From Treponema sp. UBA792 (lineage in GTDB: Bacteria; Spirochaetota; Spirochaetia; Treponematales; Treponemataceae), in assembly GCA_002296965.1 (NCBI GenBank), contig DBIW01000035.1, positions 1 through 15,597 of the forward strand: a DNA stretch of 15,597 nucleotides, in the 5' to 3' direction. Position 1 is the stretch's first letter; every line of letters starts with the position of its first letter. Positions 1 through 6,713 of this stretch are shown here, in pieces. Under the pieces are notes generated by a model. The model was not told the DNA's origin and made no database searches. It saw nothing but the letters and a program-made list of their open reading frames with translations. The position numbers and the translations under genes are program-made.

Positions 1-1
1 A

Positions 2-932
2 ATGAAAAGACAGAGAATTTTTTCTGTGTTTGCGATGCTTGTGCCTTTCGCTCTTGCGTTCACTTCGTGCGATCTTATTGACGGAATTATTAATCCCGGT
101 GTGGTACATAAAAAATTGGAAATTGATTTCACCTCATCGCACAACAACAACAACTCAACCTATGCGGTGGGCGACGTTGTTCTTTCCGACGGTAAAGTTG
201 TAAAAAAAGCTTCCGTCTCAAACATGACGGATGAGCAAAAAGCGGCGGCGGTGGCAGTCATTTTCTATGCCGGAGATTCAGAAGGCACTCTCGGCGAAAA
301 AGTGCTAGGTGTCGGACTGCAAAACACAAACGGCGAAAGTCCTCAGACACTCGGCTGGGTAGGCGATATGTACGATACACAAGCCCAATTTCGGTCAATC
401 GTCAATCGATAAGATTCAATGCTCAATGACAAAAATCTATTATGACCCGTACGAAGGCAACGATTTTCCCGTAGAATTTGAAAACAGCGGCTCTGTAGTT
501 GAAATTGCAGGATTTTACGGCGACACGGACGGAAGCGACAACTGGACTGCGCTTGTAGCCGCGCTTCGCAGCATGGGCTACGACGACACAGGAAAACCGG
601 GAAATTATCCAGCATGGGAATGGGTGAACTCTTATGCGGAAAAACATTCTCTTGGCGGCACAAATTATGTGGACGGCTGGTATATGCCGAGCATTGCGGA
701 GCTGTGCTTTCTCGGCATAACGAACAGCGCGGTAAACGCATCTCTTTCTGCGGCGGGCGGCTCGCAGATGACCGGAGCATATTTCTCTTCTACTCAAGTA
801 AGTGCAGGCGACACTGGACATGTATGGTCTGTTCGTGTTGATGATGAGAATCATGAAGGAGGATACATAAACGCCTCTGCTAGCATGTGGGATGACAGGC
901 ACTACAAAGTATGTTGTATCAGAGCATTCTAG
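2..932 (+). pseudogene. Surface lipoprotein (Treponema GDTDGSDNW/CCIRAF type), frameshifted
   Basis: This is one lipoprotein gene split into two frames: codons from 2 to a stop at 412, and continuing homologous sequence to the stop at 930-932. The N-terminus has a Lys/Arg start, a hydrophobic stretch and a lipobox FTSC with the lipidated Cys at residue 23, so the intact protein would be exported and membrane-anchored. The second half carries GDTDGSDNW, NYPAWEWVNSYAEKH, DGWYMPSIAEL and ends VCCIRAF, a pattern I recall from expanded treponemal lipoprotein families. The break falls at a 7-bp tandem repeat (GTCAATC twice, 394-407). Removing one copy joins the frames as QAQFRSIDKIQCSMTK and gives 307 residues. 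No slippery site is visible. The upstream region is outside the window, so the promoter and ribosome site are unseen. Function is unknown. It could be a recent mutation, a phase-off allele or an assembly error. Confidence 0.8.
394..407 (+). repeat. 7-bp tandem duplication causing the frameshift
   Basis: GTCAATC occurs twice in a row at 394-400 and 401-407. Loss of seven bases moves the reading frame from that of the ATG at 2 into the frame that is open to 932, so the duplication by itself accounts for the split gene. Confidence 0.85.
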
Positions 933-944
933 GAGAAATTAAAT

Positions 945-2630
945 ATGAAGAAAATCAAAAACTTTGCAAAATTTCTAGTACTTGCGGCTGTTTCGATTGT
1001 ATTCAATGCCTGTGACTTTATCAGCAGCGCTAAAAACAGCATTAAAAACAAAGAGAATGGCAGCGAATTGTCTGTATCAGAAGCCTACAGTCAGGTGTTT
1101 GAAAATCTGTTTGATAACTTTAACGGCTACGAGGTTACGGCAAAATTTTATGCGGGATCTGCAACTGATAACAAAGAGCAAATTTGGGTTAGAGGCGAAG
1201 CCGGCAATATCTTTTGGTCTTATGGATTAACATCTGGAACTGGAATCGCATATAAACTGGAAGGCGATTCTTACACAGTGTATTCTGATTCAACATCAGA
1301 CGGTAAGCTTCAGCTTGAGTCCGAGTACTCTATTACTCCTGATGAGGTTGAGGTTGCAGTCGGTCATACTGCGGAGGCATATTTTAAGTCTGAAAGAAAC
1401 TATAATAGGAAAGATTCTTATTCCGGGACACCGGCGGACTGGAATTCGCGCCCCGGTCTGTTTGGTCTTATACTTGATGGAGACGGTATTGAGCCTTACA
1501 AAAAAACAGAAAATTCTACCGTCGCAGGAAGACCATGCGCTCACTACGAATATGCGTTGGGAGATATGTCCAAAGCGTTTTATGGCGGTACTGTCAAGGA
1601 TTCGTATGACATAGATCAGGGGACTTGCTTTAAAACTTACTGGCGTTCCTATGACGGTATTCGGATGAAAGAAGAATGGTATACGGATACGTCTTATTCC
1701 AATACGGAAGGCCAGACTTTCTACTACGAAGTCACATCTTTTAAAACAGGGGCAAGCGTGATTCCGCCTGCCTTGTACGAAGCAGATAAGGAATTCTATT
1801 CCGCTGATTCTGCCGGCATGGTAAAAATCAAAGGCGGAACTTTTAGCGGAAGCACAACGCTTACTCCGGAATCAGAGGTATTCATAAAAGGACGCAGCAT
1901 AAAAATAAAGGATTTGTATGTATGCGACCATGAAACTACTCAAAGCGAGTACGAGAAATACTGCAACTATGGCGGTTCTTCTCCGGACGACCTCTACGGA
2001 GCAGGCGGAAATTACCCTGCTTATAAAGTGAATTATTATGATGCCATTGTTTACTGCAACTTGCGCAGCATTGCCGAGGGCTTGAGTCCGTGCTATTCAA
2101 TGGCAATTGACGGTACAGCGGTGACAGATGTCTCAAAATGGACTGACGTTGCTGCGTCCGGCGGAAAATTCTGCGGTCCGTCCGCGCCAAGCGATTCATG
2201 GAACACGGTTGCCTGCGACTTTACAGCAAACGGATACCGCCTTCCTACCGAAGCGGAATGGGAATATTGCTCGCGCGCCAGCGAAAGCTCGTTTGTGCAG
2301 TTTACATATTCCGGAAGTTATGAGATAGATGATGTTGCTTGGTACTATGGCAACAGTTCAAGTAAGACGCGCGAGGTAAAGCAGAAGACTGCGAATAAAA
2401 TTAAACTCTACGACATGAGCGGAAATGTTAAGGAATGGTGCTACGACTGGTACGAAAACATAACTGCAGACACTGCGGAAACAGGTGCCGAGTCGGGATT
2501 TATGCGTGTATGCCGGGGCGGTTCCATAGCAACCGATAAGAGTTATTGTGAAGTTGGCTTCCGTGCCCGTACCACTCCGTATTTACGGTACCCGGATGCG
2601 GGTTTCCGCGTTGTGCGTACGGCGGAGTAA
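945..2630 (+). CDS. SUMF1/FGE-sulfatase-domain lipoprotein
   Basis: A 561-residue lipoprotein. Residues 1-23 form a signal peptide ending in lipobox FNAC (Cys23). Residues about 35-270 are a beta-rich region with no motif I can name; a LolA/LppX-like fold is possible but weak. Residues about 290-561 are a formylglycine-generating-enzyme-like domain: MVKIKGGTF, YRLPTEAEWEY, LYDMSGNVKEWCYDW, CRGGS and AGFRVVR in the usual order. Most treponemal proteins of this kind are surface proteins without proven formylglycine activity, and I cannot identify the catalytic cysteine pair, so I do not call it an enzyme. The start is fixed by AGGAG at 931-935, which overlaps the stop codon of the preceding lipoprotein (930-932), suggesting coupled translation. 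An intrinsic terminator follows at 2681-2726. Confidence 0.88.
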   Translation: MKKIKNFAKFLVLAAVSIVFNACDFISSAKNSIKNKENGSELSVSEAYSQVFENLFDNFNGYEVTAKFYAGSATDNKEQIWVRGEAGNIFWSYGLTSGTGIAYKLEGDSYTVYSDSTSDGKLQLESEYSITPDEVEVAVGHTAEAYFKSERNYNRKDSYSGTPADWNSRPGLFGLILDGDGIEPYKKTENSTVAGRPCAHYEYALGDMSKAFYGGTVKDSYDIDQGTCFKTYWRSYDGIRMKEEWYTDTSYSNTEGQTFYYEVTSFKTGASVIPPALYEADKEFYSADSAGMVKIKGGTFSGSTTLTPESEVFIKGRSIKIKDLYVCDHETTQSEYEKYCNYGGSSPDDLYGAGGNYPAYKVNYYDAIVYCNLRSIAEGLSPCYSMAIDGTAVTDVSKWTDVAASGGKFCGPSAPSDSWNTVACDFTANGYRLPTEAEWEYCSRASESSFVQFTYSGSYEIDDVAWYYGNSSSKTREVKQKTANKIKLYDMSGNVKEWCYDWYENITADTAETGAESGFMRVCRGGSIATDKSYCEVGFRARTTPYLRYPDAGFRVVRTAE

Positions 2631-2680
2631 AAGAGAAAATTCAAGGAAGTAGAAAAAAACGCAATTCTATGCATATTTTT

Positions 2681-2726
2681 GACCGGATTCGGCGAAATGT
2701 TTTTCAGAGGAATCCGGTCTTTTTTT
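2681..2726 (+). terminator. Rho-independent terminator after the lipoprotein operon
   Basis: A perfect 10-bp stem, GACCGGATTC at 2681-2690 and GAATCCGGTC at 2710-2719, has a 19-nt loop that can add a GAAA/TTTC pairing. It is followed by seven T at 2720-2726. It lies 50 nt after the stop of the SUMF1 lipoprotein and has the right polarity only for the + strand. Confidence 0.92.
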
Positions 2727-2938
2727 ATGCCCAAGTTATCTTGACATTGGACTCTGTGCGCCGAATGACGCGTCTGCAAAGTATTTCATCATCTTGCTCC
2801 CGGAAGTTTCGCGCCTGTAGGCGACGGCGGATACGGAAAACTTGGGGAATAAAATCATCGGAAAAAGCCGATGCCGGGATGGAATATACTGTGAAAAACC
2901 GACATGATGTCCGCCGCCTGTGTCTATGGCGGCATATA
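2727..2938. other. Intergenic strip between convergent genes
   Basis: With the terminator region this makes 308 bases without a gene. I find no convincing coding frame. A TTGACA at 2741-2746 lacks a -10 at the right distance. Two hairpins lie here: one at 2856-2873, and one at 2913-2933 with stem GCCGCC/GGCGGC. Both probably belong to the 3' end of the leftward nucleotidyltransferase transcript. Confidence 0.6.
2846..2933 (-). terminator. Candidate terminator hairpins after the nucleotidyltransferase
   Basis: Read on the minus strand, the stop at 2939 is followed by a GCCGCC/GGCGGC hairpin (2933-2913), a short T run (2898-2894), then a CATCGG/CCGATG hairpin (2873-2856) followed by ATTTTATT. 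The stems are short and the T runs imperfect, so termination here is likely but not certain. Confidence 0.4.
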
Positions 2939-3724
2939 TCAGTCTTGCGTGCAGATTCTTTTTATCTCCGCCGTCATTTTTTCCAGCGTCTCTGCGGCTT
3001 TGTCTGGATCCGAATACAGGCTGCGCAGAAGGGTGTCGAGATTCTCCTCGAATCCGGCAGGAAGAATTCCCGCATGAGCCTTTGCGTAGGCCGCCATACG
3101 TTTTTCGCCCGGATGCGTCAGTCCGTTCACGGCGAATATTATGTCAAAATATGACTCCAGAAATGCGGCTGTCCTGTGGTTTACGCTTACATTGTCGCCG
3201 CGCCTGAGCGCCTTTTTTATCTGCCCGTCGTATGACGGAAGGTTTCCTGTAAGAAGCCTCATGTTCCGGCTGATTATGTTCCGCTTCAGTTCTTCCGGAT
3301 ATGGAATGGTGAACCTTTTCTGGAGCGCGGCGAATTTTCCGTCCCTGTCATAAAGAATTCTGCTGTTCAGAAGGTTGTGCCATAGGCAGGTCGTATAGCC
3401 GTTGCGCGCGTTGTACCGTTCTGCGACTGATGCGACTTCGTCCGTGAACTGCTCAAGGTTTCTGTACAGGATGTCGATGTCGGTTCCGTCCTTGAGCGTG
3501 CAGTCGTCCTCAAGCTCCCAAAACTGATTTGAGATTTCCGTCCTTGAGCAGAATTTCTCAAGAACCTGTCTTCTCGTGCTTTCCGCAGGCACCCTTGAGC
3601 AGTAGATGTAAAGATCGTAGTCCGATTGCGGGTCAGAATTTCCGCCCGCCCTTGAGCCGCCCAAAGCGACAGCCACGACTTCCTCCATTTTGGAGAATGC
3701 CCTCCATAGTCCGTCAAAATACAT
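2939..3724 (-). CDS. Nucleotidyltransferase-domain protein (pol-beta/ANT-MNT superfamily, DUF4037-like)
   Basis: A 261-residue protein. The nucleotidyltransferase signature is clear: ALGGSRAGG at residues 20-28, then D35-Y-D37 as the two metal-binding acids, and a likely third acid in GTDIDILY (D82/D84). The C-terminal half is helical, as in family members that carry a substrate-binding bundle. Such enzymes transfer a nucleotide from NTP to a small molecule or protein; the substrate here cannot be read from sequence. Antibiotic adenylylation is one possibility, but there is no specific motif for it. The start at 3724 is chosen over an upstream in-frame start (3823) because GGGAG lies 5 nt before this ATG and residue 1 matches where the family usually begins. 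The gene lies downstream of the phosphorylase on the same strand, separated by about 106 bp that hold an inverted repeat. Confidence 0.8.
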   Translation of the reverse strand: MYFDGLWRAFSKMEEVVAVALGGSRAGGNSDPQSDYDLYIYCSRVPAESTRRQVLEKFCSRTEISNQFWELEDDCTLKDGTDIDILYRNLEQFTDEVASVAERYNARNGYTTCLWHNLLNSRILYDRDGKFAALQKRFTIPYPEELKRNIISRNMRLLTGNLPSYDGQIKKALRRGDNVSVNHRTAAFLESYFDIIFAVNGLTHPGEKRMAAYAKAHAGILPAGFEENLDTLLRSLYSDPDKAAETLEKMTAEIKRICTQD

Positions 3725-3740
3725 TGCTTCTCCCAAAATA

Positions 3741-3757
3741 TGTCCGGATCCGGGACA
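3741..3757. repeat. Inverted repeat upstream of the nucleotidyltransferase
   Basis: TGTCC and GGACA arms flank a GATCC-containing centre, 17 nt before the start codon on the minus strand. It could be an operator or a leader hairpin; nothing in the sequence decides. Confidence 0.35.
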
Positions 3758-3773
3758 TACAGATTTTTTCCGG

Positions 3774-3824
3774 TATAATGTCTCTCCGATGGATAAACTC
3801 ACGCCCGAACAGAGGCATATCACG
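3774..3824 (+). pseudogene. Possible 5' remnant of a vsr-like endonuclease gene
   Basis: A TATAAT at 3774-3779 is followed 9 nt later by ATG at 3789 encoding MDKLTPEQRHI. That is very like the N-terminus of many very-short-patch repair endonucleases as I recall them (typically continuing with NMS..GKDTKPE). The similarity stops there, and the opposite-strand phosphorylase gene ends at 3831. If real, this is a promoter plus about 11 codons left after a rearrangement. The match is short and may be chance. Confidence 0.22.
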
Positions 3825-3830
3825 CGGACG

Positions 3831-4598
3831 TCATTCCGTCACAAAGCGGGCAAGTTCCAGCGCGATGTCAAAATGTCCTGTGTCGTGCTGGGTTCCCTTT
3901 GCTCCGCTGTTTCTGAAAGCCATGCGCGCGTTCCATTCCGGCGCGTCGAGCAGGTCTCCTCCTGTGAGGAAAACATAAAGCTCCAGTCCGCGGAAGTCGC
4001 AGACCGCCTGCAGCGCGGCACATTCCATCTCGACGCTTATGCATCCGTCCGCTTTCCTGGCCTCAAAGTTGTTTTTTGTCTCGCGGTAGAATGCGTCCGT
4101 CGTCCAGGTTCTTCCCTCGACAAAAGGCAGTCCGTTTTTTCTCATGAATTCCGCGATCTTCTGCGAGTTCCTGATTTTTATGTAGTCCGAGGCCGGCGCA
4201 TAATGGTACGATGTTCCCTCATCGCGGTAGGCTTCCGTAGGCACCATGATTTTTCCGCGCGCGATCTCCCTGTCAAGACAGCCCGCTCCTCCGAACACCA
4301 CATATTTTTTTGTCCTGATTACCGAAAGCGAATCCTCCACAGTTCCGACGCAGGCCGGAGCGCCTACATAAGTCCTGTAGAAGGCGAATTTCCTTCCGTC
4401 CAGCTCAAGCTGATAAACCGGAGTCTCTCCGGTCGCGAACCAGAATGAGGCGATTTTTTTCCGCCCGAATTCTTCCGCCACCGCTTCCGCAATTCTGTCC
4501 GAGAACGTTACTATGCACGCATCGAATTCAGGAAGTCCGTCTGAAATCTGCGGATTTATTATCGCAGGCGACTTGCCGTCGAATGTTTCCGTTATCAT
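3831..4598 (-). CDS. Nucleoside phosphorylase (PNP/UDP phosphorylase family)
   Basis: A 255-residue protein of the PNP_UDP_1 fold, which splits nucleosides with phosphate to free base and (deoxy)ribose-1-phosphate in salvage. Evidence: VVFGGAGCLD (residues 100-109) for the phosphate/ribose site, IMVPTEAYRDEGTSYHY (117-133), VEMECAAL (189-196) with the ribose-binding Met-Glu, and LTGGDLLD near the C-terminus. The sequence resembles uridine-phosphorylase-type members, but base specificity is not certain. The ATG at 4598 is chosen; an in-frame TTG at 4634 extends it by 12 residues but lies in the promoter -35 region. There is no good ribosome site: the -10 box ends 7 nt before the ATG, suggesting a leaderless or nearly leaderless message. 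Convergent with no gene; followed by the nucleotidyltransferase on the same strand. Confidence 0.85.
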   Translation of the reverse strand: MITETFDGKSPAIINPQISDGLPEFDACIVTFSDRIAEAVAEEFGRKKIASFWFATGETPVYQLELDGRKFAFYRTYVGAPACVGTVEDSLSVIRTKKYVVFGGAGCLDREIARGKIMVPTEAYRDEGTSYHYAPASDYIKIRNSQKIAEFMRKNGLPFVEGRTWTTDAFYRETKNNFEARKADGCISVEMECAALQAVCDFRGLELYVFLTGGDLLDAPEWNARMAFRNSGAKGTQHDTGHFDIALELARFVTE

Positions 4599-4605
4599 AG
4601 CCTGA

Positions 4606-4634
4606 ATTAAACTGAATTCCGGGCGGCTGTGCAA
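4606..4634 (-). promoter_or_regulatory. Promoter of the nucleoside phosphorylase
   Basis: On the minus strand, TTGCAC (4634-4629), a 17-nt spacer and TTTAAT (4611-4606). Transcription would begin at or one base before the ATG at 4598. The -35 is weak, the -10 is good. Confidence 0.5.
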
Positions 4635-4644
4635 GTTCCCTGCG

Positions 4645-4673
4645 TTGAAAAAAACGTATTTTTGTTCTATAAC
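4645..4673 (+). promoter_or_regulatory. Promoter of the short-chain dehydrogenase
   Basis: TTGAAA at 4645-4650, a 17-nt spacer, and TATAAC at 4668-4673. It predicts a start near 4680 and a leader of about 54 nt. This matches the ATG at 4734 and rules out the upstream TTG start at 4692 being needed. Confidence 0.65.
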
Positions 4674-4733
4674 TGAACCGCCGGACGCGCATTGTATGGC
4701 TGTCCCGGCAGAGAATTCCGGAGGCGGATTTTT

Positions 4734-5510
4734 ATGGATAAAAGACGGATTGCGGTTGTGACAGGCGCTTCCGGAGGTTTCGGACGTGAATTTGTCAGGA
4801 TTTTTTCCGCTGATAATAATATAGAAGAGATATGGGCTGTCTCGCGTGCCGGTGACAGGCTGGAGCGGCTGCGTGCGGAATTCGGGGAAAAGGTGCTGCC
4901 GGTCGTGATGGATCTGACGGACAGGAATTCGTTCTCCGTGCTGGAGAAGATGCTGTCCGCTCGGAATGTGACGGTCTCAGTCCTTGTGAACAACGCCGGA
5001 TTCGCAAAATTCTGCTCGTTCCGGGACATATCGGCCGGCGAGTCGCTCAACATGATAGACCTGAATGTGTCCGCCGTTGTCGCTGTCGGGCTTGTATGCA
5101 TTCCGTTCATGGCCACAGGAAGCCGGATTATGAATGTGGCTTCTCAGGCGTCCTTCTTTCCGCTTCCTTACATGAACATATACAGCGCGACAAAGGCTTT
5201 TGTCAGAAACTATACGCGCGCTCTGAATGTGGAGCTTGGGGACAGGAAAATCACCGCTACGGCAGTCTGTCCGGGATGGATGAGAACCGGACTTTTCGCG
5301 CGCGGAGAAATCGGAGCGGCAAAGACGGTGACAAGATTCGCCGGGCTGAGGAATCCGTCCTCCGTGGCGGAGAAGGCCGTCCGTGACGCATTCCGGGGCA
5401 GGGACATCTCCGTGTGCGGCGCATTCACCAAATTCACTCATGTCCTGTCTAAGATTCTTCCGCAGCGGCTCATGATGCGTCTCTGGCTTGCTCAGCAGGG
5501 ACTTCTCTGA
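4734..5510 (+). CDS. Short-chain dehydrogenase/reductase (SDR)
   Basis: A 258-residue classical SDR, an NAD(P)-dependent oxidoreductase with a Rossmann fold. Motifs in order: TGASGGFG (10-17) for the dinucleotide, NNAG (86-89), a catalytic serine in NVASQAS (137 or 140), Y150-SAT-K154 as the catalytic YxxxK, and PGWMRTG after the last core strand. The C-terminal tail is hydrophobic (MMRLWLAQQGLL). An Arg in AVSRAG (residue 38) after the second strand suggests NADPH preference, an inference. The substrate is unknown. The ATG at 4734 is preceded by GGAGG at 4720-4724, 9 nt upstream, and sits right before the nucleotide-binding strand, as the family expects. It has its own promoter and converges on the dCMP deaminase with only 21 nt between stops. 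Confidence 0.9.
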   Translation: MDKRRIAVVTGASGGFGREFVRIFSADNNIEEIWAVSRAGDRLERLRAEFGEKVLPVVMDLTDRNSFSVLEKMLSARNVTVSVLVNNAGFAKFCSFRDISAGESLNMIDLNVSAVVAVGLVCIPFMATGSRIMNVASQASFFPLPYMNIYSATKAFVRNYTRALNVELGDRKITATAVCPGWMRTGLFARGEIGAAKTVTRFAGLRNPSSVAEKAVRDAFRGRDISVCGAFTKFTHVLSKILPQRLMMRLWLAQQGLL

Positions 5511-5531
5511 GAACCACTGCTGATATGGCGC

Positions 5532-6011
5532 CTACCGCTCAAAGTCGATTTCGATTTTCTTTACGTCCGGAACGAATCTTGTCATCTTTACACCGGCGGA
5601 CTCAAGCATTTTTTTCGAGGCCTGCGTCTCCTTGGAGTCCGCATATTTGTCGTAAAGATAGATGACTTCCTTTATTCCGCATTGGATTATGGCCTTGGCA
5701 CATTCGTTGCATGGAAACAAATCCACAAAAATTCTTGCGCCTTTCAGGTTTTTTCCCTGGGCGTTCAGAATCGCGTTGAGTTCCGCATGGACGACATATT
5801 TGTATTTTGTGTCGTCACCCGAACGTTCCCATGTATATTCATCGTCCGAGCAGCCGTATGGAAATCCGTTGTAGCCGGTCGAAAGGATGATGTTTCCTCC
5901 GTCGACAATGCAGGCTCCGACCTGGGTGTTCGGATCCTTGGAGCGTTTCGATGCCAGAATCGCGACTCCCATAAAATACTCGTTCCATGAAATGTAGTCC
6001 TTGCGTTTCAT
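5532..6011 (-). CDS. Deoxycytidylate (dCMP) deaminase
   Basis: A 159-residue zinc enzyme of the cytidine/deoxycytidylate deaminase family, converting dCMP to dUMP for thymidylate synthesis. Visible signatures are DPNTQVGACIV (26-36), STGYNGFPYGC (44-54), the zinc and proton-shuttle motif HAELNA (H75, E77) and PCNEC (C101, C104). The order and spacing are those of dCMP deaminases (ComEB-like catalytic domain) rather than riboflavin or tRNA deaminases, where GYNGFP is absent. The ATG at 6011 is preceded by an AGGGAAG ribosome site; an in-frame upstream extension to a TTG at 6080 would begin at the predicted transcription start and is not favoured. Its own promoter lies at 6086-6113. Confidence 0.92.
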   Translation of the reverse strand: MKRKDYISWNEYFMGVAILASKRSKDPNTQVGACIVDGGNIILSTGYNGFPYGCSDDEYTWERSGDDTKYKYVVHAELNAILNAQGKNLKGARIFVDLFPCNECAKAIIQCGIKEVIYLYDKYADSKETQASKKMLESAGVKMTRFVPDVKKIEIDFER

Positions 6012-6085
6012 TTTTCTTCCCTGTTCGCTTAGCTGTATGTTCTGAATTTCTTTCGCCGGAATTTGCCGTGCGGAATTCAAGAAAC

Positions 6086-6113
6086 ATTATGCGCAATTCC
6101 GTCCGTTTTTCAA
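6086..6113 (-). promoter_or_regulatory. Promoter of the dCMP deaminase
   Basis: On the minus strand, TTGAAA (6113-6108), a 16-nt spacer, and CATAAT (6091-6086). It predicts a leader of about 68 nt before the ATG at 6011. It is back to back with the DUF6323 promoter at 6135. Confidence 0.55.
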
Positions 6114-6134
6114 GATGAATTTTCAGGATTAAAC

Positions 6135-6163
6135 TTGACGGCAGGATTTCAGTATGATATAAA
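6135..6163 (+). promoter_or_regulatory. Promoter of the DUF6323-DUF6179 operon
   Basis: TTGACG at 6135-6140, a 17-nt spacer, and TATAAA at 6158-6163. The expected start is near 6170, giving a 5' leader of about 58 nt. A 10-nt perfect palindrome, TCCGCGCGGA at 6173-6182, begins just after the start point and could be an operator. Confidence 0.65.
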
Positions 6164-6227
6164 TTTCTCCCCTCCGCGCGGAATTCCATGGTGGAAAGGG
6201 GAGCTGACCAGAAGGAGTGGCTGTTTT

Positions 6228-6713
6228 ATGGAGAATGAATTATCCGCGGATGTAAGGTGTCCGGGCGGCTTGTCCGTTCTTTCGGACCGGTATGTGGCGG
6301 AACATCTGCTTTCCCTTAACGTGATTTCCGGGGCGGAGGGGCTTGTGCTTTCTCCGGATGACGCGGCTGCCGTCGCCGCAAACAGAAGCCAGGCGTTGTG
6401 CGATACCGAGCGCGTGGAATTCGGAACCGGCGCGCTGGACATGATTGTGAGCACGTTCTGCCGCTCGTCATATATAAGCCGGAACAACTGGAGGGACACG
6501 CTTTCCGCTGTAGTGGAGATTTTCTATTCGGCGAAAAACGAGACCTGCGATCTTGTCTCCGATTCCGAAACTGTAGGTTTTCTTTTTGACGCGTTCGACG
6601 GATTCTGTGCCGGCTCGCTTGAGCTTCTGTCCGAGGTCGCGCTTCCTGAATTCGCCGCCCACATAAGGAACGGCGGAAGCGTGGAGAATTTCGTCCTTTC
6701 CGGAGATCTATGA
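6228..6713 (+). CDS. DUF6323-family protein, uncharacterised
   Basis: A 161-residue soluble protein with no signal peptide or membrane segment. It matches the pattern I recall for DUF6323: a region reading LVLSPDDAAAVAANRSQAL, then DTERVEFGTGALDMIV, FCRSSYISRNNWRDTL, IFYSAKNETCDLVSD and a C-terminal FDAFDGFCAGSLELL. The predicted structure is all helical. No catalytic motif is visible and the family has no known function that I can cite. The ATG at 6228 is chosen because AAGGAG lies at 6212-6217; upstream in-frame sequence to 6063 runs through the promoter and is not coding. The stop overlaps the start of the DUF6179 gene as ATGA (6710-6713), so the two are translated together and probably act as a pair. 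The same pairing is usual in Clostridia. Confidence 0.75.
   Translation: MENELSADVRCPGGLSVLSDRYVAEHLLSLNVISGAEGLVLSPDDAAAVAANRSQALCDTERVEFGTGALDMIVSTFCRSSYISRNNWRDTLSAVVEIFYSAKNETCDLVSDSETVGFLFDAFDGFCAGSLELLSEVALPEFAAHIRNGGSVENFVLSGDL

Noticed and set aside
393..430. Programmed ribosomal frameshift in the first lipoprotein
   Set aside because: There is no slippery heptamer or downstream pseudoknot, and the 7-bp duplication explains the shift fully.
1800..2630. True formylglycine-generating enzyme
   Set aside because: The domain is exported as a lipoprotein, the catalytic cysteine pair is not evident, and no sulfatase lies nearby.
2741..2746. TTGACA as a promoter -35
   Set aside because: The bases 17 nt downstream (AATGAC) do not form a -10 and no gene follows on that strand.
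3690..4448. Open frame of 252 codons on the plus strand
   Set aside because: It is antisense to the nucleoside phosphorylase; only its short MDKLTPEQRHI piece is of interest and is listed separately.
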